A DNA stretch of 14,544 nucleotides, from the NCBI GenBank assembly GCA_039818665.1, contig JBCBTJ010000065.1, positions 1 to 14,544 on the forward strand, written 5' to 3'. The notes beneath the pieces were generated by a model. The model did no database searches, was not told where the DNA came from, and saw only the letters and a list, made by a program, of their open reading frames with translations. Numbering within the stretch: position 1 is the stretch's first letter; every line of letters begins with the position of its first letter. Shown in pieces: positions 8,488-14,544 of this stretch. This DNA is from JBCBTJ01 sp039818665 (lineage in GTDB: Bacteria; Pseudomonadota; Alphaproteobacteria; Caulobacterales; Hyphomonadaceae). Both the position numbers and the translations under genes were made by a program.

Positions 8488-9090
8488 ATGGCGCTTCGAT
8501 ACTTACTTCTCGCCGGCGTGGGCCTGCTTATCTCACTCGGTTTCACCTATTCGCTCGCGGTCCAAAGCGGCGATCCGTTCCGTCAGGACTTCTGGCCGTT
8601 CTGGGCGATTGCCGCGCTGGTCGGCGTTTACGCGCCGATCCGCCTCTATCAACTCTGGCGCTGGTCGCAGGCGCGGGCCGATGCGAACCCGGTCAAAAGC
8701 CGGCTGGAGACGCGGATGGAAGCCCGCCGCGCCCGAGTCGCGGCGGCGAAGGCGCGCGCTGAATCCGGCGCGAGCGCGGTCGAGCCCGCGGTCTACGCGC
8801 TTGGATTTATCGAGATCCATGATCGAGATCGCTATGCGGACTACGAAGCGGGCTTCATGGACGTGCTCGGCCAGTTTCGTGGTCGTTTGCTCGCCGCCGA
8901 CGATGCTGCCGAAGCTATCGAGGGCGATTGGGACGGGCGGCGAGTCGTTGTGTTGGCGTTTCCGGACAGACGCGCTTTTCAGACCTGGTATGAGTCCGAC
9001 GCCTACCGGGCGATCTTGCAACATCGCCAAGCGGCGGCCGCAAGCGTCGTTCTATTGGCCAAGCAGCCCACCCCGCCAAAATCCGACTGA
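8488..9090 (+). CDS. Membrane-anchored DUF1330 domain protein
   Basis: A 200-aa protein of two parts. Residues 1-60 hold two hydrophobic segments (about 3-25 and 36-56), and a basic Arg/Ala-rich helix (about 60-95) follows. Residues 101-192 resemble a DUF1330 (dimeric alpha-beta barrel-like) domain: YALGFIEIHDRDRYADYEAG, then AIEGDWDGRRVVVLAFPD (143-160) and WYESDAYRAILQHRQAA (167-183). Free-standing DUF1330 proteins are usually about 95-100 aa and soluble, so the membrane-anchor fusion is unusual. No function is established for the domain. The ATG at 8488 has a GGAGAT site just upstream. It sits 54 bp after gatA and 62 bp before the thioredoxin-like gene, probably in the same transcript. Confidence 0.88.
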   Translation: MALRYLLLAGVGLLISLGFTYSLAVQSGDPFRQDFWPFWAIAALVGVYAPIRLYQLWRWSQARADANPVKSRLETRMEARRARVAAAKARAESGASAVEPAVYALGFIEIHDRDRYADYEAGFMDVLGQFRGRLLAADDAAEAIEGDWDGRRVVVLAFPDRRAFQTWYESDAYRAILQHRQAAAASVVLLAKQPTPPKSD

Positions 9091-9152
9091 ACGCTTTGAG
9101 GCGGCGTTAAACGCAGATCGCTACAATCAAGGCTTGTTCGGAGTCTGGCGGC

Positions 9153-9587
9153 ATGCGGCAGCACATCGTTTTCATCGCCATAGCCGCGATCGGCGTATTT
9201 GCCTTTTGGGGATGGCGCGCCGTCAATCCGCCCCCGCCTGCGAACTACGAGGTCTATTATTTCGGCGCGCGCGATTGCGGCGCTTGTGTCGCCTGGAAGG
9301 CGCGCGAATTGAAAGCATGGCGCGCCGATCCGGCTTCTGAGACGGCCGAGTTGACGCTCGCCGATTTGCCCAGCGTGCGAAGCGCGGCGTTTCCTAACGG
9401 CTATGGAAGCCACACGCCGGTCTTCGCCGAGGCGATGGGCGGGCGCCGGAGTTGGGCTTATCCCACCTTCGTCCTCGTGAAAGACGGACGCGTGAAGTAT
9501 TCGGGCGCCGGCGTTTCGGCTTGGCGCTTGATTGAGAGTCGCGTTCGCGACAATGCGCGCCGTATGGATCGGGCGACCGCTTCCTAA
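9153..9587 (+). CDS. Membrane-anchored thioredoxin-fold protein with CGAC motif
   Basis: A 144-aa protein with an N-terminal membrane anchor or uncleaved signal (residues 4-22) and a short Pro-rich linker (NPPPPAN). A thioredoxin-like domain follows: beta strand YEVYYFGA, redox motif C42-G-A-C45, and YPTFVLVKDGRV (103-114) with the expected cis-Pro104. The topology suggests it acts on the periplasmic side as a thiol-disulfide protein. The partner is unknown, but the next gene encodes a four-cysteine envelope protein. The spacing between the CxxC and the cis-Pro (59 residues) is a little longer than in thioredoxin because of an insertion around residues 75-100. Its TAA stop overlaps the stop of the convergent LprI-like gene. 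Confidence 0.85.
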   Translation: MRQHIVFIAIAAIGVFAFWGWRAVNPPPPANYEVYYFGARDCGACVAWKARELKAWRADPASETAELTLADLPSVRSAAFPNGYGSHTPVFAEAMGGRRSWAYPTFVLVKDGRVKYSGAGVSAWRLIESRVRDNARRMDRATAS

Positions 9588-10018
9588 AGCGCGCTCAACT
9601 CGCCGATCCGGTCGAGCATCGACCGCTTAACGCAAGTTTTCGGATCGTCATCGATCAGGCAAGCGTCGCGCTTCGCCAGCCATTGGCGTTGGCTCATCCG
9701 AAGTTCGTCGTCCACCAAGCCGCGGGATTTCAAAGTCGACCAAACCCGGCCGAGCGATACGTCGGCCTCGGCGATCGCAGGGTCCGAGCAGATGAGATGT
9801 TCGATGGTCCGGGTCGCATCGTCGCAATTGAAACTCGGCGCGGCGTCGGGATGACGGGCCAGGTCCAGCGGTTCGGGCGTCGAAGCGGGCGCGGCCGCTT
9901 CCGTTCCGGGCAAGTCGAGCCCTGTGAACTGCGCCACGCGATCGCGCATGCCGGGTTCGACGATCAGCCAGGTGGTGCCGCCCGCGACCGCCGTCACCAT
10001 GCTCGCGCCGATTTTCAT
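9584..10018 (-). CDS. LprI-like (DUF1311) envelope protein
   Basis: A 144-aa protein with an N-terminal hydrophobic anchor (about 4-20), an Ala/Pro/Thr-rich linker (38-60) and a C-terminal domain of the lysozyme-inhibitor LprI / DUF1311 type. The domain pattern is FNCDDATRTIEHLICSDPAIAE (63-84), RQWLAKRDAC (111-120) and a last Cys129 near RIGEL. Cys65, Cys77, Cys120 and Cys129 could form two disulfides, so an extracytoplasmic location is likely. Lysozyme inhibition is only the name of the family; the role here is unknown. An earlier GTG at 10045 (9 residues longer, with a GGGAAGAG sequence close upstream) is an alternative start. It is the only minus-strand gene between gatC and gatB. Confidence 0.85.
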   Translation of the reverse strand: MKIGASMVTAVAGGTTWLIVEPGMRDRVAQFTGLDLPGTEAAAPASTPEPLDLARHPDAAPSFNCDDATRTIEHLICSDPAIAEADVSLGRVWSTLKSRGLVDDELRMSQRQWLAKRDACLIDDDPKTCVKRSMLDRIGELSAL

Positions 10019-10160
10019 CAATAAGCCCTGCACGCTCGCCCCCACTGACTCTTCCCGTTGCGAAGTCTAACCGAACTCGACCAGCGATGCGATCCGTCTC
10101 GCAGGCGTTTTCGGCGTCGGCCGCTCGGCGCTTGGCGGACAGCCACTGCTCGGTCTATGT

Positions 10161-10184
10161 CTCGCGCCTTGAATTGGCGCGAGG
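10161..10184 (+). promoter_or_regulatory. Hairpin sequestering the gatB ribosome-binding site
   Basis: CTCGCGCC (10161-10168) and GGCGCGAG (10176-10183) form a perfect 8-bp stem around a 7-nt loop (TTGAATT). The only Shine-Dalgarno-like sequence of gatB, GAGG at 10181-10184, is 7 nt before the ATG and lies almost entirely in the 3' arm. In RNA this would hide the site. The same palindrome could instead be a protein operator. A weak promoter candidate (TTGGCG at 10132, TCTATG at 10154, 16-bp spacing) lies just upstream. Confidence 0.5.
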
Positions 10185-10191
10185 CTGACCG

Positions 10192-11703
10192 ATGAGCGAC
10201 AGACCGACCTATGTGATCCAAGGCGAAACCGGCGACTGGGAAGTCGTCATGGGGCTGGAGGTTCACGCGCAGGTCTCGTCGAACGCCAAACTGTTTTCCG
10301 GCGCGTCGACCGCTTATGGCGCGGATCCGAACGCCAATGTGTCGCTTGTCGACGCGGCGATGCCGGGCATGTTGCCCGTGATCAATGAGAAATGCGTCGA
10401 GCAAGCTGTCCGTACCGGGCTTGGCTTGAAGGCGGAGATCAATCTCTGGTCTCGTTTCGACCGGAAGAACTATTTCTATCCGGATCTGCCGCAGGGTTAT
10501 CAGATCAGCCAGTACCAGCATCCCATCGTGGGCGAGGGCGAGATCGAGGTCGATGTCGAACCGGCGCATGGGGATCCGGCTTACGCTTACACAGTTGGGA
10601 TCGAGCGTCTGCACCTGGAGCAAGACGCCGGAAAGTCGATCCACGATATGGATCCGGACGCGACCTATGTGGATCTCAATCGCTCCGGCGTCGCCTTGAT
10701 GGAGATCGTCTCCAAGCCACATATCCGCTCGCCGCTGGAAGCGGCGGCTTACGTCAAAAAGCTGCGCGCGATTCTCATCGCGCTCGGCACGTGCGACGGG
10801 GATATGGAGAAGGGCAATCTGCGGGCTGATGTGAATGTCTCCGTGTGTCGGCCGGGCGATTATACCGCCTTCCGGGAGACCGGGGATTTCAGCCATCTCG
10901 GCACGCGCTGCGAGATCAAAAACATGAACTCCTTCCGCTTCATCCAGCAGGCGATCGAGTATGAAGCGCGCCGGCAGATCGAAATCTTGGAAGGCGGCGG
11001 CGAGGTCGACCAGGAGACCCGGCTGTTCGACCCGAACAAGAATGAAACCCGTAGCATGCGGTCCAAAGAAGACGCGCATGATTACCGCTATTTCCCCGAT
11101 CCGGATCTGCTGCCGCTCGTGTTGCAGCCGGATTATGTCGACGCCATCAAAGCCGACCTCCCCGAATTGCCGGACGAGAAGCGCGCGCGCTTCATGAACG
11201 AATATGGCCTCAAGGCTTATGACGCCGGCGTTCTGACCGCCGATGCGGAGAAGTCTGACTTCTTTGAAGCCGTCGCAAAGGGACGCGATCCCAAACTGGC
11301 GGCGAATTGGGTGAGCCAGGAGCTGTTCGGATATCTCAACAAAGAGAGTCTGGAACTGTCCGACAGTCCGGTTTCAGCCAAGGGACTTGGCGGCTTGATC
11401 GACCTCATCGCCGACCAAACCATTTCCGGGAAGATCGCCAAGGACGTCGTCGCCAAGATGATCGAGACCGGGGACGATCCGGCGGACATCGTCGAGCGCG
11501 AAGGCCTGAAACAGGTCACCGATACGGGCGCGATCGAGACGATTGTCGACGAGATCATCGCCGCCAATCCCGAGCAGGTCGAACAGGTGAAAGAAAAGCC
11601 CAAGACCATGGGCTGGTTTGTCGGACAGGTGATGAAGGCCTCCGGCGGCAAAGCCAATCCGCAGGCCGTCAATCAGATCCTCAAAGCGAAGCTCGGCCTT
11701 TAG
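10192..11703 (+). CDS. gatB: Asp-tRNA(Asn)/Glu-tRNA(Gln) amidotransferase subunit B
   Basis: GatB (503 aa) phosphorylates the tRNA-bound Glu/Asp and amidates it with ammonia channelled from GatA. Family signatures are intact: GLEVHAQ (21-27), KNYFYPDLPQGYQISQY (92-108), RLHLEQDAGK (139-148), LNRSGVALMEIVS (162-174), and later DVNVSV and KNMNSFRFIQQAIEYE. The C-terminal third is the helical tRNA-binding and YqeY-like tail, ending QAVNQILKAKLGL. Length is normal. gatA is separated from it by three genes, one on the opposite strand, so gatB probably has its own promoter in 10046-10191. Its TAG stop overlaps the stop of the convergent crotonase gene. Confidence 0.97.
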   Translation: MSDRPTYVIQGETGDWEVVMGLEVHAQVSSNAKLFSGASTAYGADPNANVSLVDAAMPGMLPVINEKCVEQAVRTGLGLKAEINLWSRFDRKNYFYPDLPQGYQISQYQHPIVGEGEIEVDVEPAHGDPAYAYTVGIERLHLEQDAGKSIHDMDPDATYVDLNRSGVALMEIVSKPHIRSPLEAAAYVKKLRAILIALGTCDGDMEKGNLRADVNVSVCRPGDYTAFRETGDFSHLGTRCEIKNMNSFRFIQQAIEYEARRQIEILEGGGEVDQETRLFDPNKNETRSMRSKEDAHDYRYFPDPDLLPLVLQPDYVDAIKADLPELPDEKRARFMNEYGLKAYDAGVLTADAEKSDFFEAVAKGRDPKLAANWVSQELFGYLNKESLELSDSPVSAKGLGGLIDLIADQTISGKIAKDVVAKMIETGDDPADIVEREGLKQVTDTGAIETIVDEIIAANPEQVEQVKEKPKTMGWFVGQVMKASGGKANPQAVNQILKAKLGL

Positions 11704-12491
11704 GAGCCGGTGAACTTCGCCGGCCGCTTTTCCAAAAACGCCGTCACGCCTTCTTTAAAGTCGTTCGTCCGCCCGGCTTCGCGCTGGGCGAGGCGTTCGG
11801 CGTGGATCTGCGCGTCGAAGTTCCGATCGGCGCTGTCCCAGAAAAGACCGCGGATCATGGAGAGCGCCTGGGTCGGGCCGTTGGCGAGATTGTCGGCGAG
11901 GTCGCGGGCTTCCTCCATCAGCGCATTGTCGCCGACGACCCGATTGACCATGCCCCAATCGAGCGCCGTGGCGGCTGGGATCTTGTCGCCGAGCAGCGCC
12001 ATCTCCATGGCCCGGGCCCGGCCGATCAGGCGGGGCAATAAATAGGTAGAGCCGCCGTCGGGCACCAGGCCGATGCGGCGGAAGGCTTGGAGGAAGTAGG
12101 CGCTGTCGGCGGCGATGATGATGTCGCCCATCAATGCGATCGAACAACCGACGCCGGCGGCCGCGCCGTTCACGGCGGTGATGATCGGATGGGGATGCTC
12201 TTTCATCGCCATGATCAGCGGGTGGTAGTGGCTGTCGAGCGCCTTGCCCGCGTCGGGCTTGCCTTGGCTGGCGCCGCCGCTGACCATTTTCGGGTTGAGA
12301 TTGGCGCCGGAGCAAAAGCCGCGGCCGGTTCCGGTAAGGATCGTGCAGCGCGCGTCGTCGGCCGCGGTTTCGAAAGCGAGCAAGAGCTCTTCGACCGTGT
12401 CCATGCCGGCGGCGTTCATCGTCGCCGGATCATTGAGGGTGATGATGGCGATGTCGCCGTCGAGCTCGTAGGTGATCTTTTCGAAATCCAT
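11700..12491 (-). CDS. Enoyl-CoA hydratase/isomerase family protein, PaaG-like
   Basis: A 263-aa crotonase-fold enzyme acting on acyl-CoA thioesters in the cytoplasm. The oxyanion-hole segments are GFCSGANL (58-65) and NGAAAGVGCSIALMGD (108-123). Both glutamates of true enoyl-CoA hydratases are missing: the first position is Ser117 (GCSIA) and the second is Phe137 (QAFRRIG). Instead there is GLVPDGGSTYLLPRLIGRAR (141-160) with Asp145, the pattern of PaaG-type ring-1,2-epoxyphenylacetyl-CoA isomerases. Hydratase activity is therefore unlikely. I chose the ATG at 12491 because GGAGG lies 8 nt upstream; ATG 12497 and GTG 12515 are alternatives. It diverges from the aldehyde dehydrogenase gene. 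No other paa genes are in the window, so the substrate stays open. Confidence 0.92.
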   Translation of the reverse strand: MDFEKITYELDGDIAIITLNDPATMNAAGMDTVEELLLAFETAADDARCTILTGTGRGFCSGANLNPKMVSGGASQGKPDAGKALDSHYHPLIMAMKEHPHPIITAVNGAAAGVGCSIALMGDIIIAADSAYFLQAFRRIGLVPDGGSTYLLPRLIGRARAMEMALLGDKIPAATALDWGMVNRVVGDNALMEEARDLADNLANGPTQALSMIRGLFWDSADRNFDAQIHAERLAQREAGRTNDFKEGVTAFLEKRPAKFTGS

Positions 12492-12514
12492 CGCCATGTC
12501 CTCCCAGACTCTCA

Positions 12515-12563
12515 CTTATCTAATCGTCGAGCGCACGCGTTGTAACCGTTACGTTAGGATAAG
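12515..12563. promoter_or_regulatory. Symmetric divergent promoter/operator candidate
   Basis: Between the crotonase and aldehyde dehydrogenase genes, CTTATCTAA (12515-12523) mirrors TTAGGATAAG (12554-12563), so each divergent direction reads nearly the same TTAG(G)ATAAG box. Between them is an 11-bp palindrome, GTAACCGTTAC (12542-12552). The arrangement suggests a shared operator and back-to-back promoters. No regulator gene is adjacent, and -35 boxes are weak on both strands. Confidence 0.35.
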
Positions 12564-12649
12564 ACGCGGCGCTTTGTCCTTTGCGCGCGCCGGGTTAGGG
12601 TGTTGCCGAGAAGCGACATACGACAAAAACGATCTTGGAGGACACAGCG

Positions 12650-14089
12650 ATGCCGCTCGACGGAACCGGCCCTTCGCCAGACATGGATGCGATTCTGGCC
12701 AAGCAAAAAGCCGCCCAGCTGCGCGAGGGGATACCGAGCGCCGATGTGCGCATTGATCGGATCAATCGCGCGATCGGCGTGCTCGTCGATTTCAAAGACG
12801 ATATCGCCGACGCCATCGCCGAAGACTTCGGCCACCGCTCCAAGGATGCGACGGCGTTTACGGATGTGGCGGGCTCGATCGGCGCGTTGAAGCATTCGCG
12901 CGACAATCTAAAAAAATGGATGCGGCCGGAAAAGCGCCGGCCGGAGTTTCCGCTCGGGCTTCTCGGCTCGAAGGCCGAAATCCAATTCCAGCCCAAGGGC
13001 GTCGTCGGGATTATCTCGCCGTGGAACTTTCCGGTGAATTTGACCTTCGCGCCGCTCGCCAATGTCTTCGCCGCCGGCAATCGCGCGATGATCAAGCCGT
13101 CGGAATTCACCGAGCGCACCTCCGACCTGATGAAGCGGATGTGCTCGCAGGCCTTTTCCGAGGAAGAGGTCGCCGTGGTCACCGGCGGGCCGGATGTCGG
13201 CGCGGCTTTCGCGGCGCTGCCCTTCGACCATATGATCTTCACCGGCGCGACCTCGATCGCCCATCATGTGATGCGGGCGGCCGCCGATAATTTGGTGCCG
13301 CTGACTTTGGAGCTCGGCGGCAAGTCGCCCGTCGTGCTCGGCCGTTCGGCGAACTTCGAGAAAGCCGCGGCCCGCGTGATGGCGGGCAAGGCGCTGAATG
13401 CGGGGCAGATCTGTCTGGCGCCGGACTATGTCTTCACGCCGCGGGAGAAGACGCGCGAATTCGTCCAGCACGCCGAGGCGGCGATTGGAAAGATGTTTCC
13501 GAGCGGGCTGAAGGACAATGACGACTACACCTCGGTGGTGAACCAGCGCCATTATGACCGGCTGCGCGGCTATCTCGACGATGCGCGCGAGAAGGGCGCG
13601 GAGATTGTCGAGATCAATCCGGCCGATGAGCAGTTCGACCAGCAGCCGCACCATAAGATCCCGCCGACCCTGGTGCTGAACCCCACCGACGAGATGGCGG
13701 TGATGCAGGACGAGATTTTCGGCCCGATCCTGCCGGTGAAAGAGTATGCCGATACGAGCGAGGCGGTCGCCTACATCAATTCCAAGCCGCGCCCGCTCGG
13801 CCTCTATTATTTCGGTGACGACGCCAGCGAGCGCGAGGCGGTTCTGAACAACACGACCTCCGGCGGGGTGACCGTGAACGATGTGATCTTCCACGTCGCC
13901 CAGGAAGACCTGCCCTTCGGCGGGGTCGGCCCCTCGGGCATGGGGGCCTATCACGGGCGCGACGGGTTTTACGAGTTCAGCCACAAGAAGGCGGTCTACA
14001 CCCAAACCGGCAGCGAAATGCTCGCCATGATGCGCCCGCCCTATGGCGAGAAATTCCGCAAGCAGATCGGCGGGCGGATTAAGCGTTAG
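12650..14089 (+). CDS. Aldehyde dehydrogenase, coniferyl-aldehyde dehydrogenase type
   Basis: A 479-aa NAD(P)-dependent aldehyde dehydrogenase. Active-site residues are intact: Asn126 in SPWNFPVN, Lys149 in MIKPSE, Glu221 in LELGGKSP and the catalytic Cys255 in NAGQICLAPDYVF. EIFGPILPV and the C-terminal DLPFGGVGPSGMGAYHGRDG follow. The AGQICLAPDYV and HVAQEDLPFGG patterns and the lack of an extra C-terminal strand fit the CalB (coniferyl aldehyde dehydrogenase) group, also seen with long-chain or aromatic aldehydes; the real substrate is not certain. The ATG at 12650 has GGAGG 8 nt upstream. It is divergent from the PaaG-like gene, and a dispersed repeat starts 23 bp after its stop. Confidence 0.93.
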   Translation: MPLDGTGPSPDMDAILAKQKAAQLREGIPSADVRIDRINRAIGVLVDFKDDIADAIAEDFGHRSKDATAFTDVAGSIGALKHSRDNLKKWMRPEKRRPEFPLGLLGSKAEIQFQPKGVVGIISPWNFPVNLTFAPLANVFAAGNRAMIKPSEFTERTSDLMKRMCSQAFSEEEVAVVTGGPDVGAAFAALPFDHMIFTGATSIAHHVMRAAADNLVPLTLELGGKSPVVLGRSANFEKAAARVMAGKALNAGQICLAPDYVFTPREKTREFVQHAEAAIGKMFPSGLKDNDDYTSVVNQRHYDRLRGYLDDAREKGAEIVEINPADEQFDQQPHHKIPPTLVLNPTDEMAVMQDEIFGPILPVKEYADTSEAVAYINSKPRPLGLYYFGDDASEREAVLNNTTSGGVTVNDVIFHVAQEDLPFGGVGPSGMGAYHGRDGFYEFSHKKAVYTQTGSEMLAMMRPPYGEKFRKQIGGRIKR

Positions 14090-14112
14090 GGCTTCGCGGA
14101 GGCCTTTCTTTG

Positions 14113-14175
14113 GTTTGCTCGGGCGCGGATCCTCGCTGCGCTCGGGCGCCCTGCGCCGGCGCGGTGCTTGTGGGG
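14113..14175 (+). repeat. Dispersed GC-rich repeat, copy A downstream of the ALDH gene
   Basis: This 63-bp unit is the inverted partner of 60-122 (60/63 identical). It starts 23 bp after the aldehyde dehydrogenase stop codon and runs in the direction of its transcription. It contains a direct repeat of GCTCGGGCGC around a GGATCC core, and the palindrome GCGCCGGCGC (14153-14162), which the dprA copy has lost through one substitution. Confidence 0.85.
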
Positions 14176-14183
14176 CGTTTTTG

Positions 14184-14229
14184 GTTTGCTCGCGGCTGTT
14201 CGGCGCTGGCGCGCCGGCTGCTGCGGGAG
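14184..14229 (+). repeat. Dispersed repeat, truncated copy B
   Basis: Starts with the same GTTTGCTCG as copy A and shares GTTTGCTCGCGGCTG (15 bp) with copy C, preceded like the others by a T-rich stretch. The 3' end module (TGCTTGTG-GGGG) is missing, so it looks truncated. Confidence 0.6.
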
Positions 14230-14236
14230 TTTCTTT

Positions 14237-14300
14237 GTTTGCTCGCGGCTGATCCCGGCTTTCGCCGGGGCCGCTGCGCCGGCGCTTTGCTTGTGTGGGG
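14237..14300 (+). repeat. Dispersed repeat, copy C with a different core
   Basis: Starts GTTTGCTCG and ends CTGCGCCGGCGC, two variable bases, then TGCTTGTGTGGGG, the same end modules as copy A. The core differs and carries a perfect hairpin, CCCGGC-TTTC-GCCGGG (14254-14269). The conserved ends with an exchanged core suggest a modular repeat family. Confidence 0.65.
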
Positions 14301-14326
14301 GGCTTCGCGCCGCGCCTTCAGTTCTG

Positions 14327-14442
14327 CGTCACCCTCGACCGCGAAGCGGTCTGAGGGCCCAACTCGGAAAAGCGCCGACTGCACGCTGGGAGAGGTCCAG
14401 AGATGGGCCCTCAGACGGGCGCTCCGCCCGTCGAGGGTGACG
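14327..14442. repeat. Large nested palindromic element
   Basis: A left arm (14327-14361) and a right arm (14404-14442) are inverted copies: 13 bp at the outer ends (CGTCACCCTCGAC) and 12 bp at the inner ends (TCTGAGGGCCCA) match perfectly. Between these, each arm has its own small hairpin (CCGC-gaa-GCGG on the left, GGGC-ggagc-GCCC on the right) of different sequence. The arms enclose a 42-bp spacer. It could fold into a cruciform or multi-branched RNA. It looks like a REP/MITE-type intergenic element or a bidirectional terminator; no transposase is encoded here. Confidence 0.7.
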
Positions 14443-14544
14443 GTGCTGTGTTGCAGGCATGAGCGCGCCTCCCGTTGGCCGAGCTTAGACGAGAGATGTG
14501 TTGGATAAGTCGCTGATCTAAAGCACGCGAATGCGCGGCCGGGC
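14443..14544. other. Right-end stretch without a recognised gene
   Basis: After the palindromic element, nothing with coding character, a clear promoter or an RNA gene can be seen up to the window edge. The whole stretch from the ALDH stop (14089) to 14544 appears to be intergenic repeat DNA; open frames through it give low-complexity Arg/Ala/Gly/Leu-rich translations. Confidence 0.5.

Noticed and set aside
10018..11079. Long minus-strand frame (353 codons) antisense to gatB
   Set aside because: gatB is unambiguous; the antisense frame is a shadow of its codon bias.
12908..14005. Long minus-strand frame (365 codons) antisense to the aldehyde dehydrogenase gene
   Set aside because: The aldehyde dehydrogenase in the other strand has all family motifs; the antisense product is His/Arg/Gly-rich and matches no family I recognise.
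14079..14508. Open frames on both strands through the right-end repeats
   Set aside because: They are composed of the repeat units themselves (low-complexity Arg/Ala/Gly/Pro translations shared with the left copy), show no domain and have no convincing ribosome-binding site.

Overview
The window reads as a core chromosomal segment of a high-GC alphaproteobacterium. The gene order pyrB-pyrC-plsY-dprA, the PyrC subfamily that lacks metal ligands, and the gatC/gatA/gatB set all fit that class. The order within the class is uncertain; a Caulobacterales/Hyphomonadales/Parvularculales-like genome is an inference. I see no phage, transposase, CRISPR array, toxin-antitoxin pair, rRNA or tRNA gene, and no gene cluster that looks like a new defence or mobile system. 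The most unusual material is non-coding: repeat elements at both ends of the window and several hairpins placed over ribosome-binding sites.

Left half (about 148-5972, all on the minus strand, read from right to left): a small secreted EF-hand protein, ruvX (YqgF-type nuclease), an AEC-family membrane carrier, pyrB (aspartate carbamoyltransferase), a degenerate pyrC, plsY (acyl-phosphate:glycerol-3-phosphate acyltransferase) and dprA (ssDNA/RecA loader). Three of the junctions are 4-bp stop/start overlaps (ruvX/AEC, pyrB/pyrC, plsY/dprA), and the remaining gaps are about 55-61 bp, so much of this block is probably co-transcribed. PyrB and the PyrC-like protein probably form one complex in pyrimidine synthesis.

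Middle (about 6124-11703): the three subunits of the tRNA-dependent amidotransferase GatCAB, on the plus strand but scattered. gatC is followed by a GNAT acetyltransferase and then gatA. After gatA come a membrane-anchored DUF1330 protein, a membrane-anchored thioredoxin-fold protein and a minus-strand LprI-like envelope protein, and only then gatB. gatB is cut off from gatA by the opposite-strand gene, so it probably has its own promoter; its Shine-Dalgarno sequence lies in the arm of a perfect 8-bp hairpin.

Right part (about 11700-14089): a PaaG-like crotonase-fold enzyme (minus strand) and a coniferyl-aldehyde-dehydrogenase-like ALDH (plus strand) diverge from a short intergenic region with symmetric sequence motifs. 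Together they suggest catabolism of aromatic or acyl-CoA compounds.

The ends of the window hold GC-rich repeats. A 63-bp element just downstream of dprA recurs, inverted and 60/63 identical, just downstream of the ALDH gene. In both places it has the same orientation relative to the preceding gene and starts about 23-25 bp after its stop codon. Further modular copies and a large nested palindrome follow on the right. Both convergent gene pairs in the window (thioredoxin-like/LprI-like and gatB/crotonase) have overlapping stop codons and no space for a terminator.
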